Below, one piece after another: positions 44,374 through 53,465 of a DNA stretch of 64,000 nucleotides. The stretch is from Streptomyces sp. SN-593 (GTDB lineage Bacteria; Actinomycetota; Actinomycetes; Streptomycetales; Streptomycetaceae): NCBI RefSeq assembly GCF_016756395.1, contig NZ_AP018365.1, positions 4,956,001-5,020,000 on the forward strand. The letters run 5' to 3'. Every line of letters starts with the position of its first letter. Position 1 is the first letter of the stretch. The position numbers and the translations under genes were made by a program. The notes under the pieces were generated by a model, which did no database searches, was not told where the DNA came from, and saw only the letters and a list, made by a program, of their open reading frames with translations.

Positions 44374-45918
44374 TCAGCGGCCGGGCCGGGGGGCCTCGCC
44401 GCGCGGGAGCAGCAACTGCGCGACGGCGCCGCCGCCGTCGGACGCCGCGGCGTTGCGGAAGGTGAGGCGGGCGCCCAGGACGCGGGTCTGGCCGACCGCG
44501 ATCGTCAGGCCCAGCCCGTGGCCGCCGCCGGCCCGGTCGCTGCGGCCGGTACGGAACCGGCTGGGCCCCTCGCGCAGCAGGTCGGCGGGGAAGCCGGGCC
44601 CGTGGTCGCGGACGCGGACCGCGGCGCCGTCGACCCGGACCTCGATCGTCGGCGCGCCGTGCCGCAGCGCGTTGGCCAGCAGGTTGCCGAGCACCCGCTC
44701 CAGACGGCGCGGGTCGGTCCGCACCACGGCGTCCTCGGCGACGACCACCTCGGCGCCGGGCGCGAGCGCGGCCACCCGGCGGCGGACGAAGTCGCCGAGT
44801 GCGATGTCCTGGAGCTCGGGGTGCTCGGCGGCGCCGTCCAGCCGGGCCACCTCCAGGACGTCCTCCACGAGGGTGCGCAGCGCGTGCACCCGGTCCCGCA
44901 CCAGCTCGGCGGGGCGGCCGGGCGGCAGCAGCTCCGCGGCGGTGACCAGGCCGGTGACGGGGGTGCGCAGCTCGTGCGCGATGTCGGCGGTGACCCGTCG
45001 CTCGGCCTCCAGCCGTAGCTGGAGCGCGTCGGCCATGCCGTCGACCGCGCGGGCCAGCTCGTCGGTCTCGTCGCGGACCCGGCGGCCTCCGATCGCCTCG
45101 CGCACCCGCACCTCGGTGTCGCCGTCGGCGACCTTGCGGGCCGCGATCGCGGCCTTGCGCAGCCGGCGCGACATCCGGCCGCCGATCAGCACCCCGATCG
45201 CGGTGCCGCCGACCACCACCGCGATCGAGCCGGCGATGAGCGCCTGGTCGAGGTCGACCAGCACCGAGTAGCGGTCGCTGAAGGCGCTCTTGAGCGACAG
45301 CACGTGACCGCCGCCGGCCGGGGTCTCGGCCCACACCGTGGGGGCGTCGTGGTGGTCGGCGGCGACGTAGGTGGCCCGCTGGCCCTTGGCGGCGTACCGC
45401 TTGAGGGCCGGGGGCAGGCCGGGGTCGTCCAGCCGGGCGTAGAAGACCAGCCGGCCGGTGGCCTCGTAGATCCGCAGCGCGGACTGGACGCGCTCGTCCT
45501 GGACGTCGCGGGTGGAGTTGATCATGCTGACCCGGGCCGCGTTGTGCACCACGAGGCTGAGGGTGAGGACGACCAGGGCGGAGACCGCGGCGATGGCCGC
45601 GCTGATCTTCCAGCGCAGGCCGCGGCGCAGGAGGAGGCGGCGCGGCAGCGGGTGGCGGCGCAGTGTGCGGCGCACCCGACGGGCCAGGCGGGCGCAGGAC
45701 CGCCCGAGGCGGACCGGCGGGCGGGAGCGGGCCGGCGGGCGGAAGCGAGCCGTCCCGCCGGCCGCCGTCCCTCGGGCCCCGTCACCGGACCCGTCGCCGG
45801 CCCTGCCGGCCGGCACCTCCCCGAGCACGCCCCCGGGCACATCTCCGGGCCCGCCTCCGGCCGGGTACGCGCCCGCCAGGGGCTCGACACGGTCGCGGAG
45901 CGGCTCGGAGGCGGCCAC
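44374..45918 (-). CDS. cseC: Sensor histidine kinase CseC
   Basis: 514 residues. Long disordered cytoplasmic lead (1-100, P/G/R-rich), TM1 (~105-125), extracytoplasmic sensor (~126-225), TM2 (~226-246), HAMP, HisKA with ADIAHELRTPVTGL and HATPase with NLLANALRHG, DHGPGF and GGGHGLGL. It senses cell-wall damage and phosphorylates CseB, which activates sigE. GTG start 1 bp after cseB. The N-terminal lead is longer than I would expect; an internal start is possible. Confidence 0.93.
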   Translation of the reverse strand: MAASEPLRDRVEPLAGAYPAGGGPGDVPGGVLGEVPAGRAGDGSGDGARGTAAGGTARFRPPARSRPPVRLGRSCARLARRVRRTLRRHPLPRRLLLRRGLRWKISAAIAAVSALVVLTLSLVVHNAARVSMINSTRDVQDERVQSALRIYEATGRLVFYARLDDPGLPPALKRYAAKGQRATYVAADHHDAPTVWAETPAGGGHVLSLKSAFSDRYSVLVDLDQALIAGSIAVVVGGTAIGVLIGGRMSRRLRKAAIAARKVADGDTEVRVREAIGGRRVRDETDELARAVDGMADALQLRLEAERRVTADIAHELRTPVTGLVTAAELLPPGRPAELVRDRVHALRTLVEDVLEVARLDGAAEHPELQDIALGDFVRRRVAALAPGAEVVVAEDAVVRTDPRRLERVLGNLLANALRHGAPTIEVRVDGAAVRVRDHGPGFPADLLREGPSRFRTGRSDRAGGGHGLGLTIAVGQTRVLGARLTFRNAAASDGGGAVAQLLLPRGEAPRPGR

Positions 45919-45919
45919 C

Positions 45920-46603
<684 letters not shown>

Positions 46604-46607
46604 GTCC

Positions 46608-47429
46608 CTATCGTCCCCCACCCGTGCCGCCGGCCGGCGTGGTGGCGGCGCCGGCCCCGGAGGCCGGGGCGGCCGAGGGCGCGGAGGAGGACGGGGAGGC
46701 CCCGGGCGCGGAGGACGAGGGGGAGGCCGCGGGGGCCGGGGCGGCGGCCGACGGCAGCTCCGGGTCGAGCAGTTCGGAGTGCGGCAGCGGCGCGGGATCG
46801 GTGGAGGTCGGCTCGGGGCTCGGGGTGGGCGTCGTGGCGCCGAAGTCGAAGTAGGAGCGGGAGACCTCGAGGAAGTGGGTGCCGCGCCAGGCGTAGGCGA
46901 CCGTCTCCTCGCCGGTCGGGTACGCCACCGCGTCGTCGGTCCGATAGACCTCGTGGACCACCTGGAGCCGGCCGTTGATCACGCTGCCGTAGACCGGGGA
47001 GCGCTCGTCGGCGAAGACGCAGCGGTACTTCGTGCCGGTCCTCCGGTACACGTAGGCGGCGATGCCGAGGCCGTCGCCGCAGGTGGTGACGTTCACCACC
47101 AGGTCGGGGCCGTCCCCCGAGGTGAGGTCGCCCGAGTCGGTGTCCAGCGGGTAGGTCGCGCCGGTGGTGTCGGAGCCGTCGCCGGAGCCGCCGGAGGTGC
47201 ACGGCTCCAGGTCCTCCCGCACGTCGGCGCTCACGCTGGTGTCGCGGCGCACCATCCCCGCCAGTGCCGCGGGGTCCGCGGCGAGCGCGGGCGCGCCGGT
47301 GTCCGGGGCCTTCACCGTCGCGGTCGGGGCCGGGCCCTCCTGCCGGGCGCCGGTCACCGTCGTGCCGCAGCCGGCGGCCGCGACGCAGGCGAGGGCGCCC
47401 GCGGCGGTGGTCAGCGCTACGCGGCGCAC
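46608..47429 (-). CDS. cseA: Lipoprotein CseA, negative modulator of the SigE system
   Basis: 273 residues. Lipoprotein signal with lipobox AAAGC (MRRVALTTAAGALACVAAAGCG), then a soluble domain (~60-205) and a ~70-residue P/S/A tail that is probably disordered and cell-wall spanning. GTG 47429 overlaps the end of sigE by 13 bp, implying coupled translation. In S. coelicolor CseA dampens sigE expression from outside the membrane. Identification rests on operon order plus the lipobox, since the sequence itself evolves quickly. Confidence 0.9.
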   Translation of the reverse strand: MRRVALTTAAGALACVAAAGCGTTVTGARQEGPAPTATVKAPDTGAPALAADPAALAGMVRRDTSVSADVREDLEPCTSGGSGDGSDTTGATYPLDTDSGDLTSGDGPDLVVNVTTCGDGLGIAAYVYRRTGTKYRCVFADERSPVYGSVINGRLQVVHEVYRTDDAVAYPTGEETVAYAWRGTHFLEVSRSYFDFGATTPTPSPEPTSTDPAPLPHSELLDPELPSAAAPAPAASPSSSAPGASPSSSAPSAAPASGAGAATTPAGGTGGGR

Positions 47430-47947
47430 CGGCTCTCCCTCCGCCTGTATCCGTACCCGCCGTGCTCCAGCTCGTGGCGCAGTCGGGCCAGTGCCCGGTG
47501 CAGGGTGCTCTTCACGGTACCCGCCGACATTCCGAGCGCCCGGGCCGTCTCCTCGGTGCTGAGCTGGCCGTAGTGCCGCAGGAGCACCACCTGACGCTGC
47601 TGCGGTGCCAGCACCCGCAGCACGTCGCGCAGCATCTCCCGGTCGGCGTGCTGCTCGGCGCCGTCGTCGACGCTCCGCTCCGGCAGGTCGCCGGTCGGCA
47701 CCTCCTCCAGCCGCCGGCTGCGCCACCACTCGGTCCGGGTGTTGATCATCACGCGGCGCATGTAGGCGTCCGCGAGCCGCTTGTCGGCGATGCCGTCCCA
47801 GCGCGGGTAGGTGCGCACCAGGGCGGTCTGTACCAGGTCCTGCGCGTCCACCGGGTCGGGCACCAGCCGGCGGGCGCTGCGCAGCAGGGCGTCCTGCCGG
47901 GTCCGTACGTACTCCTCGAACTCCAGAACCCCGCTGCTCGCCGCCAT
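47417..47947 (-). CDS. sigE: ECF sigma factor SigE (envelope stress)
   Basis: 176 residues, the same length as S. coelicolor SigE. Region 2 begins VLEFEEYVRTRQDALLRSAR and includes DPVDAQDLVQTALVRTY; region 4 has STEETARALGMSAGTVKSTL. ATG 47947 follows GGAGG at 9 bases and places the conserved FEEYV near the start. SigE drives cell-wall homeostasis genes on lysozyme or antibiotic damage; it has no anti-sigma and is instead controlled by CseB/CseC at transcription. First gene of the sigE-cseA-cseB-cseC operon. A TAGCGT at 48026-48021 (minus) may be its -10. Confidence 0.96.
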   Translation of the reverse strand: MAASSGVLEFEEYVRTRQDALLRSARRLVPDPVDAQDLVQTALVRTYPRWDGIADKRLADAYMRRVMINTRTEWWRSRRLEEVPTGDLPERSVDDGAEQHADREMLRDVLRVLAPQQRQVVLLRHYGQLSTEETARALGMSAGTVKSTLHRALARLRHELEHGGYGYRRRESRCAA

Positions 47948-48238
47948 CTGTGCCGCCTCCACCCCGCCGGTTACGCACGCCGTCCACGGCCGGGGAGAAG
48001 GGCTCCCACGGCCGGTTCCGACGCTACGAACCGGATGTTGGGCTTTGGCGACCGCCGCCGCACAGCGACCGCACAGCAACCCATCGGTTGTGTAACAGGG
48101 GGTCGAGCGGGGCGGCGGGGACGCGGTCCTACCAGGGCCGGTGCCAGGGCCAGGGCCAGGGCCGGGGCGCGAGCCGGAGCCCCGCGTCCGCGTCCGTGTC
48201 CGCTTCCGTGCCCGCCCGGGCCGTGCGGCCCGCGGGGG
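47948..48238. other. sigE promoter region and mutY downstream flank
   Basis: 291 bp. The sigE-proximal half should hold the CseB-dependent promoter; no strong consensus promoter is visible, as expected of an activator-dependent one. The distal part contains a GGGCCA/CCAGGG-type tandem repeat (about 48135-48160). Confidence 0.5.
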
Positions 48239-49315
48239 TCAGGCCGGCAGGCGGTAGTGGTCGTCGGGCAGCCGCTCCACCAGGCCGTCGGCGAGGAGGC
48301 CGTCGAGGGCGCGGGCGCGCTGCACCGGTTCGCTCCAGGCGGTGTCGAGCAGGGCACGCGGGACCGGGGTGCGGCTGGCCCGCAGGATCGCCAGCAGCCG
48401 GCCGCGCACCTGCCGGTCGGTGCCGGCGTACGTCTGGCCGCGCCGCGGCGGGCCCTCGTGCGCGGGCGAGCCGGCCAGCCGCCACGCGCAGCGGTCGGCC
48501 ACGGGGCAGCTCCCGCAGCGCGGTGAGCGCGCCGCGCACACCAGGGCGCCCAGTTCCATGGTGGCCGCGGCCCACCGCGCGGCGGTGCCCTCGTCGTCGG
48601 GCAGCAGCGCGGCCGCGAGCCGGCGCTCCGCGGCCGTGGTGGCGTTCGGCGGGTACTCCACACCGGTGGCCAGGCGGGCGAAGACCCGTCGCACATTCGT
48701 GTCGAGCACGATGTGCCGCCGCCCGTACGCGAACGACGCCACGGCCGCCGCGGTGTACTCGCCGATGCCCGGCAGGGCCAGCAACTCACTGTGCTCGCGG
48801 GGGACTTCGCCGCCGTGCTGTTGCGCTATGGCCGTCGCGGCGGCGTGCAGCCGCAGGGCGCGGCGCGGGTAGCCGAGCCGCCCCCAGGCGCGTACCGCCT
48901 CGCCCGCGGACTCGGTGGCGAGGTCGGCCGGGCGCGGCCACCGCTCCAGCCACTCCGCGTGCACCGGCAGCACCCGGTTCACCGGGGTCTGCTGGAGCAT
49001 GAACTCGCTCACCATCACCGACCAGGCGCCCGCGTCGGGCCGTCGCCAGGGCAGGTCCCGCGCGTGCTCGTCGAACCAGTCGATCACCGCGCCGTGCAGG
49101 GCCCCGGTGGCGGGCAGGTCGACGGGTACGGGTGCCGCCGGAACGGACGCGGACACGGACGCAGGCCCTGGCGTCGGCCCGGGTCCGGGCGCGGGCGCCG
49201 ACACGGGCACGGTCGCGGGAACGGGCCGGGCGGAGCCGTCGGCGGCGGTGCGCGGGGTGCCCTCCGCCGCGGAGGAGGCCGCCGGAAGCTGGGTGGGTGA
49301 CAGGTCGTTGCTCAT
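48239..49315 (-). CDS. mutY: A/G-specific adenine glycosylase
   Basis: 358 residues. Removes adenine mispaired with 8-oxoguanine. HhH-GPD domain with WSVMVSEFMLQQTPVNRVLP, the helix-hairpin-helix LPGIGEYTAAAVASFAYG and the catalytic Asp in IVLDTNVRRVFAR; a [4Fe-4S] loop C-x6-C-x2-C-x5-C (CAARSPRCGSCPVADRC). The first ~70 residues are a V/P/A/G low-complexity extension encoded by hexamer-like repeats and are probably disordered. It lies upstream of sigE on the same strand, 291 bp away. Confidence 0.95.
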   Translation of the reverse strand: MSNDLSPTQLPAASSAAEGTPRTAADGSARPVPATVPVSAPAPGPGPTPGPASVSASVPAAPVPVDLPATGALHGAVIDWFDEHARDLPWRRPDAGAWSVMVSEFMLQQTPVNRVLPVHAEWLERWPRPADLATESAGEAVRAWGRLGYPRRALRLHAAATAIAQQHGGEVPREHSELLALPGIGEYTAAAVASFAYGRRHIVLDTNVRRVFARLATGVEYPPNATTAAERRLAAALLPDDEGTAARWAAATMELGALVCAARSPRCGSCPVADRCAWRLAGSPAHEGPPRRGQTYAGTDRQVRGRLLAILRASRTPVPRALLDTAWSEPVQRARALDGLLADGLVERLPDDHYRLPA

Positions 49316-49534
49316 CGCAGACCGATCCTCGCACATGCCAGGGACATCGAACGCGGACGGTCACCGGCGCACGGCGGCGCGTGAGGAGGCACTCCGGGTG
49401 GTACGCGGGGGGCGCGGAAGGGGGCGCGAAAAGCGGTGACTTCGGGGCGTAGTAAACGTGATGATCGGCAAAGACCGGAAGTATGGCGGCGGGTGGTGCG
49501 GCGCGGCGGTACTGATCTCCCCTAGAGTGCGTCT
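49316..49534. other. Divergent intergenic region
   Basis: 219 bp between mutY and the membrane protein gene. I see no gene. It should hold promoters for both. Confidence 0.4.
49523..49528 (+). promoter_or_regulatory. -10 element of leaderless membrane-protein gene
   Basis: TAGAGT, 6 bases, then GTG 49535, which supports that start over ATG 49544. Confidence 0.45.
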
Positions 49535-50401
49535 GTGGGCTCCATGCGCAATCCCGTCGGTCCTCTGCCATCGTCCATCTACTGGCGGCGGCGGGCGGTC
49601 CTGCTGTGCCTGCTCGCCCTGGTGGCCGCCGTCGTGCTGGTGGTGGTCAACCTCCGTGGCGGCGGCGGAGGAGGAGGCCACAGCGCGGGCGCGCCCGCCG
49701 ACTCGCACACTCCGGCGCAGACCATCACCCCGGGCCCCACCCCGTCCGGACCGCACGACGGCAGCGAGCCCGGCGGCCGGGACACCGCGCCCGGCGACTC
49801 GTCCGGCGGCTCTTCCGGCAGCGGCAGCGGCGGAGACGACAACGGCGGTACGGGCGGCGGCTCTTCGAGCGGCGCGGGCACCGCCGGCGGCGACGGTTCC
49901 ACGACCGGCACGGGCACGACCGGCTCCGGCAGCGGCGGCTCCGGCACGGGCACCGGCCCGGTGCCCGCCCCCGGCCGGCAGGTGCCCGCCGGCTCCGCGC
50001 TGCCGACCTGCGCGCCCGGTACGGTCACGCTCGCGCTCAGCAGCGTGCTCAACTCCTACCAGCCGGGCCAGGACCCGGAGTTCCGCCTGGTGGCGGCGAA
50101 CTCCGGTGCGTCCGCCTGCAAGATCGACGTCGGCCCGAAGAGCGCGGTGTTCACGGTCACCGGCGCGCCGGGCGACAGCCACGTCTGGGCGTCGGACGAC
50201 TGCCCGGCCACCGGCTCCCGCCTGCTCGAAGTCCCGGCGCACTCCTCGATGTCGTACACGCTGCGCTGGAACGGGAAGACCAGCTCGCCGCAGTGCGCGA
50301 AGCCGAAGGGCCAGCAGGCCGCGCCCGGCACCTACCTGGTGCAGCTCCAGAAGGCCGGGTACGGCGCCAAGCAGGCGTCCTTCCAGCTCGCGGACGACTG
50401 A
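49535..50401 (+). CDS. Membrane-anchored extracytoplasmic protein of unknown function
   Basis: 288 residues. One transmembrane anchor (about 20-41, VLLCLLALVAAVVLVVVNL), a 100-residue G/S/T/D low-complexity stalk, then a beta-sandwich-like domain (about 155-285, VTLALSSVLNSYQPGQDPEF ... TYLVQLQKAGYGAKQASFQL) with paired cysteines. A gene like this lies between mutY and disA in other streptomycetes. Possibly a cell-wall-facing binding protein; function unknown. Confidence 0.75.
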   Translation: MGSMRNPVGPLPSSIYWRRRAVLLCLLALVAAVVLVVVNLRGGGGGGGHSAGAPADSHTPAQTITPGPTPSGPHDGSEPGGRDTAPGDSSGGSSGSGSGGDDNGGTGGGSSSGAGTAGGDGSTTGTGTTGSGSGGSGTGTGPVPAPGRQVPAGSALPTCAPGTVTLALSSVLNSYQPGQDPEFRLVAANSGASACKIDVGPKSAVFTVTGAPGDSHVWASDDCPATGSRLLEVPAHSSMSYTLRWNGKTSSPQCAKPKGQQAAPGTYLVQLQKAGYGAKQASFQLADD

Positions 50402-50441
50402 CGGCGTCGCCGCGGGGAGCGGCGCGCCGAGGTGCGGGGGA

Positions 50442-51602
50442 CTACACGTACCGTTCGAGGATCGAGGACTCGGCCAGCCGGGACAGGCCCTCGCGGACCG
50501 AGCGCGCCCGCGCCTCGCCGACGCCCTCGACGGCCTGGAGGTCGTCCACGCTGGCGGCCAGCAGCTTCTGAAGGCCGCCGAAGTGCTCGACCAGCCGCTC
50601 GATGACGGTGTTGGGCAGTCGCGGCACCTTCGCCAGCAGCCGGTAACCGCGCGGCGAGACCGCGGAGTCGAGCGACTCGGGGGAGCCGGTGTAGCCCAGT
50701 GCGCGGGCCACCGTGGTCAGTTCGATCAGCTCGTTCTGCGGGAGCGCGTCCAGTTCGGCGAGCGCCTCGGCGACGGTACGGCTGCGCTTGGCGGTCGGCT
50801 CGGGGACGTAGTCGCGCGCGACGAGCTCGCGCTCGGGCTCGACACCGGCGATCAACTCGTCGAGCTGGAGGGCGAGCAGGCGCCCGTCGGTGCCCAACTC
50901 CACGACGTACTCGGCGATCTCGGTGGCGATGCGGCGCACCATCTCCAACCGCTGGGCCACGGCGGTGACATCGCGCACCGTCACCAGGTCCTCGATCTCC
51001 AGCGCCGACAGCGTGCCGGCCACCTCGTCGAGCCGGAGCTTGTAGCGCTCCAGGGTGGCCAGGGCCTGGTTGGCGCGGGAGAGGATCGCGGCGGAGTCCT
51101 CCAGCACGCGGCGCTGCCCGTCGACGTAGAGCGCGATCAGCCGCATCGACTGGCTGACCGACACCACGGGGAAGTTGACCTGGCGGCTGACCCGGTCCGC
51201 GGTGCGGTGCCGGGTGCCGGTCTCCTCGGTGGGGATGGTCGGGTCCGGCACGAGTTGCACGCCGGCCCGCAGGATCTTGGTGATGTCCTTGTCGAGGATG
51301 AGGGCGCCGTCGAGCTTGCACAGCTCGCGCAGCCGGGTCGCGGTGAACTCCACGTCCAGCACGAAGCCGCCGGTGCACAGCGACTCGACGGTCTTGTCCA
51401 TGCCGAGGACGATCAGACCGCCGGTGTTGCCGCGGACGATCCGCTCCAGGCCGTCCCGCAGGGCCGTGCCCGGGGCGACCGCGCTGAGCGAGGCACGCAT
51501 CAGGCCGCCGTCGCCGCCCGTGCCGCCGCCGGCGCGCCCGGAGGAGTCGCCCGCTGCCCTACGAGCCGGGGCGGAGCCCCCTGCCCGGTCGTTGGCTGCC
51601 AC
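50442..51602 (-). CDS. disA: DNA integrity scanning diadenylate cyclase DisA
   Basis: 386 residues. DAC domain with the catalytic DGA (KLDGALILD) and RHR (GTRHRTADR) motifs, a central helical spine, and a C-terminal helix-hairpin-helix DNA-binding domain (VEGVGEARARSVREGLSRL). Makes c-di-AMP, which in Streptomyces controls osmotic balance and cell-wall remodelling. GTG 51602 is chosen because GAGGAG precedes it and the protein then opens VAANDRA, as in relatives; GTG 51614 is an alternative. radA lies upstream on the same strand, the usual pairing. Confidence 0.97.
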   Translation of the reverse strand: MAANDRAGGSAPARRAAGDSSGRAGGGTGGDGGLMRASLSAVAPGTALRDGLERIVRGNTGGLIVLGMDKTVESLCTGGFVLDVEFTATRLRELCKLDGALILDKDITKILRAGVQLVPDPTIPTEETGTRHRTADRVSRQVNFPVVSVSQSMRLIALYVDGQRRVLEDSAAILSRANQALATLERYKLRLDEVAGTLSALEIEDLVTVRDVTAVAQRLEMVRRIATEIAEYVVELGTDGRLLALQLDELIAGVEPERELVARDYVPEPTAKRSRTVAEALAELDALPQNELIELTTVARALGYTGSPESLDSAVSPRGYRLLAKVPRLPNTVIERLVEHFGGLQKLLAASVDDLQAVEGVGEARARSVREGLSRLAESSILERYV

Positions 51603-51614
51603 TCTGCTCCTCAC

Positions 51615-51927
51615 GGTCGCTGCGTTTGGGCAAGTTTACGACTCCCCGCGGGGGGCTCGGGCGGACCCGCCGTAGGCGGGGTGCGCTGGGGGTTCGCGGG
51701 ACCTTCCGGCTGTGGGCGGGGTGTGTGCGGCCTCGCGCCGTCGCGGTGCCGGTCCGTCCCCGACCGCGGGCCGGTGGGGGCCGGTCGCGCCGTTCCCCGC
51801 GCCCCTTCGGAGCCCGCGCCGTGGGATGGCGATCGTTGCCGGGTGCGGGCGGTGGCCTGCTGGGCGCGCGGTTCCCCGCCTCCCCGTGGGGTGCGGCCCA
51901 CCGCGCGGGACGGGGCGGCCCGAGGGG
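51615..51927. other. Intergenic between radA and disA
   Basis: 313 bp, mostly C/G-biased repeats of GGGCG/CCGCGG words. No gene, and no clear promoter or hairpin that I can defend, though disA needs a promoter or read-through here. Confidence 0.4.
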
Positions 51928-53316
51928 TCAGGGGCGCCCCGTGGAGCGGCGGGGGAGGGCGCGCAGGGCGTCGGAGACGTCGGAGACCTCGGTCACGCGC
52001 ATCCCCGCGGGGATCTTCCCGGGGTCCGGCGGGACGAGCGCGTGCGTGAAGCCGAGCCGGTGGGCCTCGGACAGGCGCCGCTGCACACCGGTGACCCGGC
52101 GCACCTCGCCCGCGAGGCCGACCTCGCCGACGGCCACGAGGTTCTTCGGCAGGGGCGTGTCGATCGCGGCACTGGCCAGCGCCAGCGCCACCGCCAGGTC
52201 GGCCGCGGGCTCGGTGAGCCGCACTCCGCCGACGGTGGCCGTGTAGATGTCCTGCTTGCCGATCGCCTTGATCCGCCCGCGCTGCTCCAGGACGGCCAGC
52301 ATCATGGACACCCGGGAGTTCTCCAGGCCGGACGTGGTGCGCCGCGGTGAGGGGATCTGGGTGTCCACGGTGAGCGCCTGCACCTCCGCGACCAGGGGCC
52401 GGCGCCCTTCGAGCGTGACCGTCAGGCAGGTGCCGGGCACCGGCTCGTCGCGCCGGGTGAGGAACAGCCCCGACGGGTCGGCGAGACCGGTGATGCCCTC
52501 GTCGTGGAGCTCGAAGCAGCCGACCTCCTCCGTCGCGCCGTAGCGGTTCTTGACCCCGCGGATCAGCCGCAGCCGGGCGTGCCGGTCGCCCTCGAAGCTC
52601 AGCACGACGTCGACCAGGTGCTCCAGCAGCCGGGGCCCGGCGATCGCGCCGTCCTTGGTGACGTGGCCCACCAGGAGCGTGGCCATGCCGCGCTCCTTGG
52701 ACGCCCGGATCAGGGCGCCGGCGACCTCGCGGACCTGGGCCATGCCGCCGGGCGCGCCGTCGATCTCCGGCGAGGCGACGGTCTGCACGGAGTCGAGGAC
52801 CAGCAGGGACGGCTTGACGTCGTCGAGGTGGCCGAGGACCGCGGACAGGTCGGTCTCGGCGGCGAGGTAGAGGTGGTCGGCGAGGGCGCCGATCCGGTCG
52901 GCGCGCAGCCGCACCTGGGAGGCGGACTCCTCGCCGGTCACGTAGAGCGTGGGGGTCTGCGGGCCCGACGCCTTCGCCGCCACGTCGAGCAGCAGCGTGG
53001 ACTTGCCCACCCCGGGCTCGCCGGCGAGCAGGACGACGGCCCCGGGCACCAGGCCGCCTCCGAGTACCCGGTCCAGTTCGGGCACGCCGGTGGAGCGCGC
53101 GGTGGCCTGGGTGCCGTCGACCTGCGCGATCGGGCGGGCGGCCGCCGTCACCCGGCCCGGGGCGGTGGTGCGGACCGCCGGCGCGCCGCCGAACTCCTCG
53201 ACGGTGCCCCACGCCTGGCACTCGCCGCAGCGGCCGAGCCACTTCACCGTGGTCCAGCCGCACTCGGTGCAGCGGTAGGAGGGGCGGTCCTTGGACGCGG
53301 GTTTGCGGGTGGCCAT
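51928..53316 (-). CDS. radA: DNA repair protein RadA
   Basis: 462 residues. N-terminal zinc ribbon (YRCTECGWTTVKWLGRCGEC), RecA-like ATPase with Walker A GEPGVGKS, the RadA-specific KNRYG, and a C-terminal Lon-like domain (TVGGVRLTEPAADLAVALAL). Acts in recombination intermediate processing and branch migration. The ATG has TACGGT 7 bases upstream and no ribosome binding site, so it is probably leaderless. Confidence 0.97.
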   Translation of the reverse strand: MATRKPASKDRPSYRCTECGWTTVKWLGRCGECQAWGTVEEFGGAPAVRTTAPGRVTAAARPIAQVDGTQATARSTGVPELDRVLGGGLVPGAVVLLAGEPGVGKSTLLLDVAAKASGPQTPTLYVTGEESASQVRLRADRIGALADHLYLAAETDLSAVLGHLDDVKPSLLVLDSVQTVASPEIDGAPGGMAQVREVAGALIRASKERGMATLLVGHVTKDGAIAGPRLLEHLVDVVLSFEGDRHARLRLIRGVKNRYGATEEVGCFELHDEGITGLADPSGLFLTRRDEPVPGTCLTVTLEGRRPLVAEVQALTVDTQIPSPRRTTSGLENSRVSMMLAVLEQRGRIKAIGKQDIYTATVGGVRLTEPAADLAVALALASAAIDTPLPKNLVAVGEVGLAGEVRRVTGVQRRLSEAHRLGFTHALVPPDPGKIPAGMRVTEVSDVSDALRALPRRSTGRP

Positions 53317-53323
53317 GCCGTTC

Positions 53324-53329
53324 ACCGTA
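53324..53329 (-). promoter_or_regulatory. -10 element of leaderless radA promoter
   Basis: Reads TACGGT on the minus strand, 7 bases before the ATG at 53316. Confidence 0.5.
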
Positions 53330-53453
53330 GCGGGCCGGACCGACAACCGCCGTCACTCGTACGTGCGGGCGCGACGTCACCAATTTGTGGCGGATCGTTA
53401 CCCGTACGGGTTAAACAGGGCCGGGAGTGCTGAACCGGGGCCGCCCGCGGGCC

Positions 53454-53459
53454 TACCGT
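53454..53459 (+). promoter_or_regulatory. -10 element of sigma-like/BACON gene
   Basis: TACCGT, 6 bases, then GTG 53466, which is followed at once by an in-frame ATG 53469. Confidence 0.45.
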
Positions 53460-53465
53460 CACCCG

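Noticed and set aside
48021..48120. SigE-type GGAAC promoter before sigE (autoregulation)
   Set aside because: A GGAAC occurs on the minus strand, but the spacing to a TC-rich -10 is poor, and sigE in S. coelicolor depends on CseB rather than on SigE.
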